From PoT sp049331405 (lineage in GTDB: Bacteria > Planctomycetota > Planctomycetia > Isosphaerales > Isosphaeraceae): a stretch of DNA of 64,000 nucleotides. Both the position numbers and the translations under genes were made by a program. The stretch is taken from assembly GCF_049331405.1 (NCBI RefSeq), contig NZ_CP186274.1, positions 8,556,001 through 8,620,000 on the forward strand. Reading direction: 5' to 3'. Shown piece after piece: positions 50,016-60,645 of this stretch (its first letter is position 1; each line of letters begins with the position of its first letter). Under the pieces are notes generated by a model. That model was not told where the DNA came from, made no database searches, and saw nothing but the letters and a program-made list of their open reading frames with translations.

Positions 50016-52214
50016 TCACCGAACATCCAGGAGGATATCGCCAGTGCCGGTGTTGCCGGCGGCGTCGTTGGCACGGATGACCAGGACGTGGGTGCCGGGC
50101 TTCAGGTCGGGGAGGCTCAGGGTGATGGTTTCCTCGTTCGAATCGTAGAGGCCGTCGTCGGGGAAGATCGGGGTCCATTCGCCGCCGTCGAGGGCGTAGG
50201 CGGACTTGGTGATCCGGGTGGCGTTGTCGCGGAGGGTCACGACGGCGCCTCGGGACTTGGACTCGATCGCAACGGCCGGGGCCAGGTGGTCGACGAGGAA
50301 GGGCTCGCTGGTGCGCTCGCGGGTCAGGGCGTCATCGGCGTTGTTCGACGGGCGGTCGCTGGCCGTGAGCCGGTAGCGGTAGAGACCGTCGGGGACCGAG
50401 GTCGTATCCCACTCGTAGTTGGAGCCGGTGTGGTGCTCGTCGCCCAGGCGGATCCAGTCGGGCCAGCCGTCCTTGCGAATGTGCAAGGCGTACTCGAGTT
50501 CGTCGCCGTTCGGGTCGGACACGTCCCAGCGCAAGGTAAGCTTGGTCTGGCGGGTCGTGCCGTCCAGGATGCTGACGTCGGGGACGTCGACCTTGGAGAC
50601 CTCGGGGGGGAGGTTCACCGTCTGGTAGCGAATGACCACCGAGCGAACTTCGGGCGTCACGGCCTGGTTCTTGGTGGAGAGGGTCAGGCGGTACTGGGCG
50701 AAGCGACCGGGAGGGACGTTCGCCTTGGACGTGGTGGGCGTGGTCTGCTCGGGCGACCAGGCGGACCACGTGGCGTCGGGCTCGCCGACGTTGCCGGAGC
50801 GGACCTGGACCGCGACGGTCGTGGCCTCGGGCTGGTCGGATCGCCAGGAGAGGGCCCCGAAGCGGCTGATCAGCTTCGTGTCGAGGACCTCGGAGACGAG
50901 CGTACCGGTCGGGACGTAGCCCGACTCGAGGCGAGCCACCGCGCCCGGGTCTCCGGTGCCGATGAGAAGGTTCCCCTTCGGATCGGTGAGGAGTGCCAGG
51001 ATCTGGCCGTGGTCGAGGCGGGCAATCGGCGCCGACTCGTGGCCCTGGTCGCGCACCTCGAAAAGCTGACCATCGGGGCCGGTGCCGACCAGGAGTCGGC
51101 CTTCCTGCCAGGCGAGGGCATAGATCAGGACGCGGGCGCGGAAAACCTCGCGAGGGACGCCATCGTTGCTAATACGGTAGACCGCATTGTCGCCGGGCGA
51201 AGGGGGCTTGGGAGAGGCGGAACCGCCACCGCTCGAACTTGGGGACGAGACGGGAGGGCGAGGGGGCGGGGTGGGCGACGGGGGCTTGGGAGGCTCGGGC
51301 GCGTCCGCCGAGGCAACCGTCGCGCCGGATGGGGGTGTCGTGGAGCTCGTCGTGGCTCCTCCGCCGCCGGAGAAGAGGCCGGGGCCGCGTCCGGGCGATC
51401 CGCCGCCGCCTCCGCCCGACTCGGCGGCCGTACCGGCGTAAAGCGTGCCGTCGGGGGCGAAGAGGAGCGTACGCACCTCATTCTGCGGGGCGTCGTAGAC
51501 AACCGAGGCCTTGCCGTCGGGCGAGACCCGATAGATCAGGCCTTCGCCGTCGCTTCCGGCGTAGACGGAGCCGTCGGAACCCACGGCCACGCTCAGGAGG
51601 TGGGAGTGGGGGCTGTCGTAGAGCAGGGTGCGATTCCCATCGGCCGCGACTTTCCAGAGCTGGCCGGTGGGGCCGGTGACGGCGTAGAGGTTCCCCTTAG
51701 CGTCGGTGGCGAGGTCCCAGATGTACTTGACCGAGGGGTCGAGGGCGGGCGTCGGCTTGGGGTTCTTGGGGTCGGTCAGGTCGACGATGAGGCCGGTCGG
51801 ACCGGTGCCGGCGAGGACGCGGTTCTCGGGAAGGACGGCCAGGGAGAGGACCTGGGTGTCATCCGCGTCGTAGGCGACGGTCCACTCGGCGCCGTCCTTC
51901 GACTCGCGGCGGAAGACCTTGCCGGCGTCGCCGGTCGCGGCGTAGACCGTGCCATCGGCCGTGCTGGCGAGGTCCCAGACGCGGCTGGCGTCGAGCTTGC
52001 CCACGGGGGAGAGGGACTGGCCGAGCCGGATCCGCCCATTGTCGGAGACGACGACGCGCTCGCGATGCCCCTTGTTGAAGGCGGCGGCCGTCTCCTGACG
52101 CCAGGCGTCGAGCTTGGCGAACGCCCATTGCGCCGGGATGAACCCGGAGGCGACCGCCCCGGCGATGAGGGCTGCTCGGAATGGGGACCGTCCGCTCCGC
52201 GGATCGAATCTCAT
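50016..52214 (-). CDS. Secreted beta-propeller protein with C-terminal beta-sandwich
   Basis: 732 aa. N-terminal hydrophobic segment AALIAGAVASGFIPAQWAFA suggests export. Blades are visible in VWDLASTADGTVYAATGDAG, YIWDLATDAKGNLYAVTGPT, HLLSVAVGSDGSVYAGSDGE and TLLFAPDGTLYAGTAAE, interrupted by a long Gly/Ser/Pro-rich stretch near 265-340 (Gly runs and SPTPPPRPP). The last 250 residues are fibronectin-like (LTLRWDVSDPNGDELEYALH, LPDLKPGTHVLVIRANDAAG). No enzymatic site seen. It probably binds surface material or partners. It is the first gene right of the tRNA. Confidence 0.8.
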   Translation of the reverse strand: MRFDPRSGRSPFRAALIAGAVASGFIPAQWAFAKLDAWRQETAAAFNKGHRERVVVSDNGRIRLGQSLSPVGKLDASRVWDLASTADGTVYAATGDAGKVFRRESKDGAEWTVAYDADDTQVLSLAVLPENRVLAGTGPTGLIVDLTDPKNPKPTPALDPSVKYIWDLATDAKGNLYAVTGPTGQLWKVAADGNRTLLYDSPHSHLLSVAVGSDGSVYAGSDGEGLIYRVSPDGKASVVYDAPQNEVRTLLFAPDGTLYAGTAAESGGGGGGSPGRGPGLFSGGGGATTSSTTPPSGATVASADAPEPPKPPSPTPPPRPPVSSPSSSGGGSASPKPPSPGDNAVYRISNDGVPREVFRARVLIYALAWQEGRLLVGTGPDGQLFEVRDQGHESAPIARLDHGQILALLTDPKGNLLIGTGDPGAVARLESGYVPTGTLVSEVLDTKLISRFGALSWRSDQPEATTVAVQVRSGNVGEPDATWSAWSPEQTTPTTSKANVPPGRFAQYRLTLSTKNQAVTPEVRSVVIRYQTVNLPPEVSKVDVPDVSILDGTTRQTKLTLRWDVSDPNGDELEYALHIRKDGWPDWIRLGDEHHTGSNYEWDTTSVPDGLYRYRLTASDRPSNNADDALTRERTSEPFLVDHLAPAVAIESKSRGAVVTLRDNATRITKSAYALDGGEWTPIFPDDGLYDSNEETITLSLPDLKPGTHVLVIRANDAAGNTGTGDILLDVR

Positions 52215-52378
52215 TAGGTTCCCTTTATAACAAGGCTCTGGCGGCGATGACGTGGGCCGGCCGAAGATACGACCCGCCTACGAAAACGAACGGGACCCGG
52301 CTCGATAGCGCGGATCGCCGTTCGCTCGCTGGACCCATCGAATTGCCATGACGGACTTCGCCGAATCCGCGCCGGGGT

Positions 52379-54259
52379 TCAACGCAGGGAGAGGCCTGTG
52401 TCCTTCACCACGGTGAATCGGAGCGACTGCGAACCCTCGATAACGTAAGGGGTGTCGGCGGTCGCGATCAAGTCGGCCCTGACGGCCGGGTCCTGACTCT
52501 GCCGGCTCGTCGCGAGGATCGCCCGGGCACTCCCCGGCAAATTGGGAAGAGACTGCCCCTGAACGGCGAGTCCACGCTCGGGCAGGGCGACGTGCAAATA
52601 GAGCGACGTACGGTTCGGCTCGACCTGGAACTGGAGTGACTTGAGGATGCCGTCGAGGTCGCGAGGCTCCATCAGCGTGGGCTCGTTCCGAAGGCGGCGA
52701 CGGAGGCTGTTGCCCATGTCGCAGATGTTGACCTCGTGCGTCCCCTCGTCGAAGTCCTCGGGGAGCTTGAGCGAGAGGTCGACCGTCTGGCGATCCCCCT
52801 TGAACGGCTTGATAACCGCCTTGGCCTTGAGCGTCTGGCCGGGCTCGACCCGGTCGCTGAGGAGCCGCACCGACTCGATCGCGGCGACCGAGCGACCCGC
52901 GGAGATCTCAAGGTCGCAGTCGATCGACTCGATCCTGACAGGGGCCATCGGGTTGCGGACGAGGATGCTGACGATCGACGCGACCGGGCTGAAGAGGGCC
53001 GCGGCCCCCATCGGGCCGGTGTACCTCGGGCCGCTCAGGGTATCCTGCAGCTCGATGGGGTTGTGCCCCTTGATCTTGACCGTCGACTTGATTCGGGCGG
53101 TCAGTTCGTCGGGGAGGTTCCCCTCGGTGTCGATGGCGTTCGTCAGGACCGACATCACGAGGCTCGGCAGCAAGTTAGGCTCGCGGACGATCTTGACGCG
53201 GTAGGTCTGCGGCTCGGAGTAGTGGCCCGTCTTGACCCTGACCACCAGTGGCATCATGTCGGGGGTGGATCCGAGTCGCCCGGCGACCCCCGTGCTGACG
53301 TCGGTATCCACGACGCCCACGACCTTGAGCGGCGAGCCCATCTTCATGCTCACGCTGGCCCGAGGATAGACGGTGTGGATGTAGCCGGTCATCATCGGGA
53401 ATTCGCAGGCGCCGAGGCTGAACATCGGGTGGCCGAAGCCGTAGACCCGGTTCCCCTCGACGTGGGTAACGGTGCCGATGCCCGAGAGGTCGAAGTCGCC
53501 GGTCACCATCGCGATGCTCAGGGGCGAGCCGGGGACGAGGGGCTTCTCGCCCTCCTCGCGGATCACGCGCTCGGGAGCGCCGCCGCCGGCCATCGGCGCG
53601 AGGCCGAGGGGGCGGAACCGATCGCTCAGGACGGCCAGGGCACGCGGGCTGAACCCGGAAGCCGCGAGGGGCGTCGCGATGGGCTTCATGCCGGCGAGTC
53701 CTCCGCCGGAGACGGCGGTCGGCATGCCGGCGTCGGTCGAGTCATTGATCAGGCCGTCGATCTCGAGGGGGATCGAGGCGCCGGTCGAGGCGTGGACCTC
53801 GCCGTCCTTCGCCTCGGCGGCGATCCGCCGGTCGTTCGACCGGACGTATTGAACCATCTGGGAGAAGGGGGTCACACCCGCGATGGGATCCTTGGCGAAC
53901 TCCCAGGCGAAGGCCACGGCTCCCATCAGCTTGCCGTCGATGTAGATGGGGCTGCCGCTCATCCCCTGGATGATCCCGGCATGCTCGAGGTTGCATCCGG
54001 TGAGGCGGCAGAGGACCATGTCGCGCCCGGGGCTGACGTCGCGCATCACGCCGAGGACCTCGGCACCAAACTCCTCGAGCTTGGTCCCGACCATCACGGT
54101 CTGACCCTTCCCCTTCATCCCGGGGCGGATATCTTTAACATCCCAGTAGAGCTTCGGATCGGGCTCGGAGCCTTGTGACGTCCGGGGCGACGTTGCAGAC
54201 AGGATCAGCGCAATTCCGAGGAGCCCGATCTTCCACCGCGGTAGGATCTTGGATCGCAT
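52379..54259 (-). CDS. SpoIVB / peptidase S55-type exported protein
   Basis: 626 aa from ATG 54259 (GGGAGA upstream); the frame is open to 54460. Signal peptide WKIGLLGIALILSATSPRTS. The S55 region: YWDVKDIRPGMKGKGQTVMV GTKLEEFGAEVLGV, and HAGIIQGMSGSPIYIDGKLM GAVAFAWEFAKDPIAGVTPF, with the catalytic Ser in GMSGSPI as in SpoIVB. HVEGNRVYGFGHPMFSLGAC is a second conserved block. Planctomycetes have no sporulation, so the known substrate of SpoIVB does not apply; it is probably a periplasmic self-cleaving protease with another target. Confidence 0.85.
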   Translation of the reverse strand: MRSKILPRWKIGLLGIALILSATSPRTSQGSEPDPKLYWDVKDIRPGMKGKGQTVMVGTKLEEFGAEVLGVMRDVSPGRDMVLCRLTGCNLEHAGIIQGMSGSPIYIDGKLMGAVAFAWEFAKDPIAGVTPFSQMVQYVRSNDRRIAAEAKDGEVHASTGASIPLEIDGLINDSTDAGMPTAVSGGGLAGMKPIATPLAASGFSPRALAVLSDRFRPLGLAPMAGGGAPERVIREEGEKPLVPGSPLSIAMVTGDFDLSGIGTVTHVEGNRVYGFGHPMFSLGACEFPMMTGYIHTVYPRASVSMKMGSPLKVVGVVDTDVSTGVAGRLGSTPDMMPLVVRVKTGHYSEPQTYRVKIVREPNLLPSLVMSVLTNAIDTEGNLPDELTARIKSTVKIKGHNPIELQDTLSGPRYTGPMGAAALFSPVASIVSILVRNPMAPVRIESIDCDLEISAGRSVAAIESVRLLSDRVEPGQTLKAKAVIKPFKGDRQTVDLSLKLPEDFDEGTHEVNICDMGNSLRRRLRNEPTLMEPRDLDGILKSLQFQVEPNRTSLYLHVALPERGLAVQGQSLPNLPGSARAILATSRQSQDPAVRADLIATADTPYVIEGSQSLRFTVVKDTGLSLR

Positions 54260-54605
54260 CGAGCAGATCTCCCAAGGACGGGGCAGGGCTTTCGTGCGGG
54301 CGATCCAGGCCTGGAAATCACAGAGGAGAGATGTGAACTGCGGAAAGAATGGCGGTCGCCGCTCGCGAAACCCCGGAGCATGCCTGCGGTGTTCAAGGCT
54401 CGAACGTCTCGGGAGTTCCGGAGCTCCTCGTGCATTCCTCGACGCGAAAGGCGATCTCATCCTGGATCATCGTGTTCAATAGTAGCTCGCGCTTAACATC
54501 GAGTCAACCAATAGTTCACGCCCTCTTCATCCATCTTCCCTGCGTTCGCTCACCTCGCGAAGCGCCAATCTCCCCGAAGGTAGAGCGTCCTTTGGGGGCG
54601 GGTTG
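54260..54605. other. Intergenic region without a gene
   Basis: About 345 bases between the S55 protein start and the end of the membrane protein gene, both minus-strand. No coding frame supported. It should contain the S55 gene promoter. Confidence 0.3.
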
Positions 54606-55082
54606 TCACTCCGTCGTCTCGCCATCTGGCCTGGTATTTTCGTTACGTCCCTGCTGGGCCTTGGTTCGGAGTCTCACCTGCTCGCGATAGATTTCCGCAC
54701 GCTCCTTGATGAGCGAACGCAAGTGACGGCGAGCGTAACGCCTCGTGGCGATCCAGTCGAACATCGCCAGCAGGAGGAGGGTGAAGACCAGGACGAAGAT
54801 CCCGAGCCAGATCTGGATGAACAGGCGATTCGTCCGCCCGTTCACCAACGGCTCGAGGCGTGAGCCGTAGGAGATCCCGGCGGAGAGGAGTAGTAGGATG
54901 AACGCCACGAAGCCCCGGCGCCGATCCTGGCGCGTGAAGTGATTGGCGTCCTCCTCCGACAGGTTCGATGCATCCCGGTTCGCGTGCTCGTGGCCGAGCC
55001 AGAGGACCAGCAGGATCGCGACCGCGGCGACGGCGATCGACAGGAGTACCCCGGCGGATGCCGCATCATGTCCACCCAGCAT
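54606..55082 (-). CDS. Membrane protein with three helices, hypothetical
   Basis: 158 aa. Helices at VLLSIAVAAVAILLVLWLGH, GFVAFILLLLSAGISYGS and FIQIWLGIFVLVFTLLLLAM, separated by charged loops (NRDASNLSEEDANHFTRQDR). The C-terminal tail is a basic amphipathic coil (RSLIKERAEIYREQVRLRTK) likely cytoplasmic. No family recognised. It is on the same strand as the kinase at 55151, 69 bases downstream of it, and may be co-transcribed. Confidence 0.65.
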   Translation of the reverse strand: MLGGHDAASAGVLLSIAVAAVAILLVLWLGHEHANRDASNLSEEDANHFTRQDRRRGFVAFILLLLSAGISYGSRLEPLVNGRTNRLFIQIWLGIFVLVFTLLLLAMFDWIATRRYARRHLRSLIKERAEIYREQVRLRTKAQQGRNENTRPDGETTE

Positions 55083-55150
55083 GGCGCACTCCGCGTCAGG
55101 AGGTCGTTCTCGGCGGGCTCGCGCCCAGGCGTCGAAGGTGATTGGTCAAA

Positions 55151-56608
55151 TCAATAGAGGTCCGCATTCGTGAGCAGGTGCTCGATATGGTCGCCCCTGC
55201 GGGCGATCTCGAGGAGGGCCGAGCGGATGTCGGCCGAGCAGACGTGTTCCCTGGCGAAGGTCCGGGTCATGACGAACATCGGCTGGTCGTGCACGCTCCG
55301 GATCGAGAGGCTCCCGTATGTGAGCTTGTCGTTCATGCGGAGGGCGAACTCGAAGTACTTCGGGTCCGCCGGGCCGCAGATCGAGAACACGGAGAGGTGC
55401 CGGCCTCCATCTTCACCGCAGGAGACCTCGATGTACACTTCCTGGAGCCGGTCGTTCGGGAGCGGGAAGAGGATCCGGTAGTTGTCGCGGCCTCCCTGGA
55501 TGAAGCAGTCGAGCCCCTCGACGCTCTCGCGCACGAGGCTCTCCGTCTCGCGGAGGTTCAGGAGAGCGGTCGAGATCGACTCGGACAGGTGATCGGCCGA
55601 CTCGGGTCGGTCCTCGGGACGCTTGGCCAGGCAGCGCTGGAGGATCGCGGCGACGTCGTCCGGGACGTCGGGGGAGATGTCGCGGACGTCCGGCACAGGC
55701 TCCGTGCGATGCAGTTGGATCAGGTGCCCGATCTGGTCGGAGACGTACGGGAGCCGGCCCGTCAGCAGGTAGTAATACATCACGCCGACGGCGTAGATGT
55801 CGGAGCGGTGGCTCGCCGGGACGCCGAGGAACAGTTCGGGGGCCATGAACGTGGGGGTACCCGCGACCGGCACGCCGGCGACCTCGAGTTCCCGGAAGCT
55901 GCGGACGAGGCCGAAGTCGGCGAGTTTCGCGTGCCCGGTCGGGGTCAGGAGCACGTTCGAAGGCTTGACGTCGCGGTGGACCATCCCCGAACAATGGGCG
56001 GCGCCGAGGGCCTGGACGACCTGGCGGACCAGGGTCGAGGCCCGGACCGGCTCGAACGGCCCTTCGCGTATCAAAGACTCGCTCAGGCTGACGCCCCCGG
56101 CGATATACTCCATCTCGATGAAGTGGTAGCCGCGATCGCTCCCGAGGTTGTGGACCATCACCACGTGGGGATGGAGCAGCGTGGCGACCGCGCGGGCCTC
56201 GGCCCAGAAGCGGTCGCGGAGGAGCGGTTGCTTGGCCACCAGCCCCGGGCTGATCACCTTGATCGCACAGGGGCGGGCGAGTTCCAGGTGCTCGGCGCGG
56301 TAGACCCGTCCCATCGAGCCCTGTCCCAGCACCGCCTCCAGGCGATATTGCCCGAGTTGGCGATCGATCAGGTCGTCGATCTCGGGGAAGCCCGAGTCGG
56401 GCTCACCCCTGGGCTCGAGGCCCTCGCTCGAATCGAGGTTCAAATCCTCGGGGCGATAGGCCACCGTCTCGCCGAGGTAATCGTCGAACTTCACGGAGAT
56501 CGGCAGCGTGGGCTCGCCCCTGCGCCCCGAGGTTTTCGGGAAGCTGGCGTCAGGGCCATTCCCAGCAATCGGCTCCTGATCGTGAGGACTTCGCCCCATG
56601 CCGGTCAT
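55151..56608 (-). CDS. Ser/Thr protein kinase with C-terminal YbjN-like domain
   Basis: 485 aa from ATG 56608; the frame is open to a GTG at 56677. Kinase domain about 70-330: GQYRLEAVLGQGSMGRVYRA, CAIKVISPG, MVHRDVKPSNVLLTPTGHAK LADFGLV, GTPTFMAPELF, with all catalytic residues. After a helical linker, residues about 350-480 resemble YbjN-type sensory domains (NYRILFPLPNDRLQEVYIEV, YFEFALRMNDKLTYGSLSIR, FVMTRTFAREHVCSADIRSA). There is no membrane helix, so it is soluble. The combination implies that the YbjN part binds a partner or chaperones a substrate (inference). Confidence 0.85.
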   Translation of the reverse strand: MTGMGRSPHDQEPIAGNGPDASFPKTSGRRGEPTLPISVKFDDYLGETVAYRPEDLNLDSSEGLEPRGEPDSGFPEIDDLIDRQLGQYRLEAVLGQGSMGRVYRAEHLELARPCAIKVISPGLVAKQPLLRDRFWAEARAVATLLHPHVVMVHNLGSDRGYHFIEMEYIAGGVSLSESLIREGPFEPVRASTLVRQVVQALGAAHCSGMVHRDVKPSNVLLTPTGHAKLADFGLVRSFRELEVAGVPVAGTPTFMAPELFLGVPASHRSDIYAVGVMYYYLLTGRLPYVSDQIGHLIQLHRTEPVPDVRDISPDVPDDVAAILQRCLAKRPEDRPESADHLSESISTALLNLRETESLVRESVEGLDCFIQGGRDNYRILFPLPNDRLQEVYIEVSCGEDGGRHLSVFSICGPADPKYFEFALRMNDKLTYGSLSIRSVHDQPMFVMTRTFAREHVCSADIRSALLEIARRGDHIEHLLTNADLY

Positions 56609-57135
56609 CGTCAATCCCACGGGACAATCGCCTTCCGAAATCTGATATGCCACGTCTCTAATCTTCGGACCTTGCACAAGAGATCTTTTTCAAGAGTGTT
56701 AGGCTGTTTCTGAATAAGTCAAGCCGGCCAGGCCAGGCGCCGGCCGCCCTGGCATTCGCCGGTTTGCGAGGAACTTGCGAACGCGCAGTAGCGAGGTCGG
56801 GAATTGAAAGGATTCAATACCCCGACGAGCCTTCAAGCCAAACAGGAGTCGATGGTTCCCAAGATATGCGGGCTTCGAGACTTCCTCGCCATCTCTCGCA
56901 GACACCGTGCCAGTTCGCGTTGGGCCAAGGTCCATCCGTGGGCACCGGTGTGGCGACACCTTGAAGGTAGCAAATTCTCTCCCACGATGGCAGCCCACCC
57001 GGAGCCGCCAAGCATGGTTGCATCAAAATTGCCATACGCGACGCGAAAACGAATGAATTGGGCCTAGATGTGACGTCGCAAGGGACTGCTAGTGTTGAGA
57101 TCGGAAACGGGGGGCGAGGGGGGACATCGAGGCAG
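56609..57135. other. Intergenic region, no supported gene
   Basis: About 530 bases. A minus-strand frame 56699-56998 of 99 codons has no domain, ribosome site or typical codon pattern. It may hold remnants of an older gene. The kinase promoter should be near 56640-56700. Confidence 0.3.
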
Positions 57136-57184
57136 CAAAAAGAACGTCGGCCCGACCCCGCCAGTGAGTGCGGGGTCGGGCCGA
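57136..57184 (-). terminator. Intrinsic terminator of the 6-phosphogluconate dehydrogenase gene
   Basis: On the minus strand, 41 bases past the stop codon, CGGCCCGACCCCG and its complement form a stem of at least 13 perfect pairs (57147-57160 with 57171-57184) with a 10-base loop, followed by ACGTTCTTTTTGC. GC-rich stem plus T-run is textbook. Confidence 0.85.
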
Positions 57185-57225
57185 ACGATTGGGCCGATTG
57201 AACTGGACGACGGGAGCGAGGTCGC

Positions 57226-58686
<1,461 letters not shown>

Positions 58687-58925
58687 TGCGGGTGCTCGAG
58701 CTATCCTCGGTTCAAGGTAAGATCAGGACAAAGCGATTTGCCGGGCGGAGTCGATGGGCTCGGCGCGACCGGCCCTCTCCTCCTTTTGGATCCGGATGGA
58801 GGGTCCGACCGTCGCCACGACCTCGCGCAAAGTATGCGGCCGGAGGTCAAGTCTCAGGCGTTCGCGTGCCTCTGGGCTCAATCTCGCTCGGGCGGGGCCG
58901 ACGAGCCTAAGATTGTGGCCAGGAA

Positions 58926-59822
58926 TCAAGCGGTTTTCCAGGGGGGTTTCCGGGGCAGGAGCTTCTCGAACTCGGCGATCCGCTCGCTCATGTACGAACC
59001 TGCATAGGTCCCTTGGAAGAATCGCGGCAGCGCCTCCTCGTAGAAACGTCGCCAGGACTCGTCCTCGAAGCCCGGGTCGATCGGGTAGAAGAGGGCGTCG
59101 TTGGCCTCGGCCGCCTTGAGGTCGCCGAGGGCGTCGCCCACCATCAGGACCCTGTCCTTCTCGTAACGCCCTCCCGCGGCGTGGGCGAGGTGCTCCTTCT
59201 TGCTCCCGAGTTCCTGCCCGGCGATCAGGCCGACGTATTGCTTGAGGTCATGCTCTTCCCATTCCCGGTTCAGGGCCTCGGTGGGGGTGGCGGAGACGAC
59301 CATCACATCGGCCTTGCCTTGCAGGGCCCCGAACGATTCACGGACATAGGGGAAGGGGGGTACGTCGCGGACGATCTCGCCGACCGAGCGGTTGACGGCC
59401 TCGCTCCACTCGAGGGCCTGGATCAGGTCGGGTTCGTTGGTCGCCGCGATCTCCTGCTTGAGCGCGGGGTTGGCCAGCTTCGTCTCGCGGTCGATCCAGC
59501 TGCGGAGCCCGGTCAGCTTCGGGAGTTCGAATCCGCGGCGGGCGACCTCCGGCCGTTCCGCGAGCATGTCGAGCGTCATCGTGAGGCCCGGGAACCGGTT
59601 GATCCCACGCCAGTACGAGTAGAGGTTGATGAACTCGGCCACTTCGCGGACGTACTTCGAGATGGCAGCGAGGTCATAAACCTTGACGATATTGGGGATG
59701 AAGCATTCCTTGTGCTTCACCTCCATCGAGTCGAAGACGCAGCCGTCGCTGTCGACACCGACGAAGAAGTCCTGAGACTTCGGGAACCCTGCCAGGACCT
59801 GCGTTGCGGCCGTCGCCGTCAT
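58926..59822 (-). CDS. HAD-superfamily hydrolase
   Basis: 298 aa. Motif I is VGVDSDGCVFDSMEVK with the nucleophile and acid Asp (DxD). Motif II lies in VMVVSATPTEAL. Motif III/IV: KDRVLMVGDALGDLKAAEAN with GDxxxD. A large cap is inserted between I and II (YDLAAISKYVREVAEFINLY, LTMTLDMLAERPEVARRGFE). The reaction is probably phosphate ester hydrolysis; substrate unknown. It lies upstream of gnd on the same strand with a 240-base gap. Confidence 0.85.
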   Translation of the reverse strand: MTATAATQVLAGFPKSQDFFVGVDSDGCVFDSMEVKHKECFIPNIVKVYDLAAISKYVREVAEFINLYSYWRGINRFPGLTMTLDMLAERPEVARRGFELPKLTGLRSWIDRETKLANPALKQEIAATNEPDLIQALEWSEAVNRSVGEIVRDVPPFPYVRESFGALQGKADVMVVSATPTEALNREWEEHDLKQYVGLIAGQELGSKKEHLAHAAGGRYEKDRVLMVGDALGDLKAAEANDALFYPIDPGFEDESWRRFYEEALPRFFQGTYAGSYMSERIAEFEKLLPRKPPWKTA

Positions 59823-59886
59823 GCTCGAAATCCCTCGGCCGGCGGCGGATCGACGCCCCGGACTCGTGGCCAGAGCCCGGGAACCT

Positions 59887-59906
59887 CGGCAGGCTTCGGC
59901 CTGCCG
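59887..59906 (-). terminator. Stem-loop 3' of the Tyr-rich protein gene
   Basis: CGGCAGGC, TTCG loop (CGAA on the minus strand), GCCTGCCG, enclosed by GGAACC and GGTTCC further out. It lies 37 bases past the stop of the minus-strand gene at 59943. No T-run follows. Confidence 0.5.
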
Positions 59907-59942
59907 GATACGAAGGGTTCCGGGCTTCCTCGACGCCTTAGC

Positions 59943-60326
59943 TTATCGGACGCCCGACGGGTAATAGTAATAGACGGGAGCCTGCGGGGCGTAGCCGCCC
60001 TGGACCTGCGGGGCGTAGTAGTACGGCTGGCCACCCGCCTGCGGGTAGTAGTAGTACGACTGGGCCGGGGGTGCGTACTGGCGAGGGGCGGTCACCGTGT
60101 TCGGGTAGTAGTACGTCTGCGGCGCCGTCGCTCGAGGCCGGCGTGTGCTGCCCGGGCCTCGGTACTGGTAGAAGAGGCTCCCCTGGTTGTTGGGGAAGTC
60201 CTCATAGCTGTTCGGGACGTAGGACCGGGATCGGGCCTGGGCCCGGGCGTCTCGGGTCGAGAGGTCGCAGAGGATCAGGCCCGCAACGAGGGCCCCGAAA
60301 ACCATCATGCGTCGGGTCGTGGCCAT
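59943..60326 (-). CDS. Secreted Tyr/Pro/Gln-rich protein
   Basis: 127 aa; AAGAAAGG stands before the ATG. Signal peptide MMVFGALVAGLILCDLSTRD with cleavage near ARA. The mature part has repeated tyrosine clusters separated by Pro/Gln/Gly (PQTYYYPN, QSYYYYPQAGGQPYYYAPQV, PVYYYYPSGVR) and is probably disordered and sticky, as in matrix or coat proteins. No enzymatic motif. It is divergent from the kinase at 60646. Confidence 0.75.
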   Translation of the reverse strand: MATTRRMMVFGALVAGLILCDLSTRDARAQARSRSYVPNSYEDFPNNQGSLFYQYRGPGSTRRPRATAPQTYYYPNTVTAPRQYAPPAQSYYYYPQAGGQPYYYAPQVQGGYAPQAPVYYYYPSGVR

Positions 60327-60645
60327 GGGAATGACCTTTCTTGCTCTGGCAACTGGGGGAAATAGGGGCGTGCCACTCGGTGCCGCCTTCGATCCATCTT
60401 ATCAGGTCGGCCCGGTCAAAAGCAGTTGTCGAAAGTCGAAGGGTCGCGATCCGAGAGATTGCCGGGTCTCACCGATCCGTCCCGCGTTGTTGACCCGAGA
60501 CAACCCCGGGCTCGCTCGTGGATAGGAATTTGAGGTTCGGGTTGCGCTGTGGTATCGTCGAAGCCTCGAAACCGGGAAACAATGTCTCGGGTATTCCGCC
60601 AAGACGTCAATTCCTGCTCGCGACGCAACCCCCAGGTGGACTTTC
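60327..60645. promoter_or_regulatory. Divergent intergenic region
   Basis: 319 bases between the Tyr-rich protein and the kinase. It must hold both promoters. I see no coding frame; no clear promoter hexamers stand out by eye. Confidence 0.35.

Noticed and set aside
49881..52217. 778-codon plus-strand frame opposite the beta-propeller gene
   Set aside because: Low-complexity Gly/Arg/Val composition typical of a shadow frame; it also opens in the tRNA-flanking region without a ribosome site. The minus-strand gene has propeller repeats.
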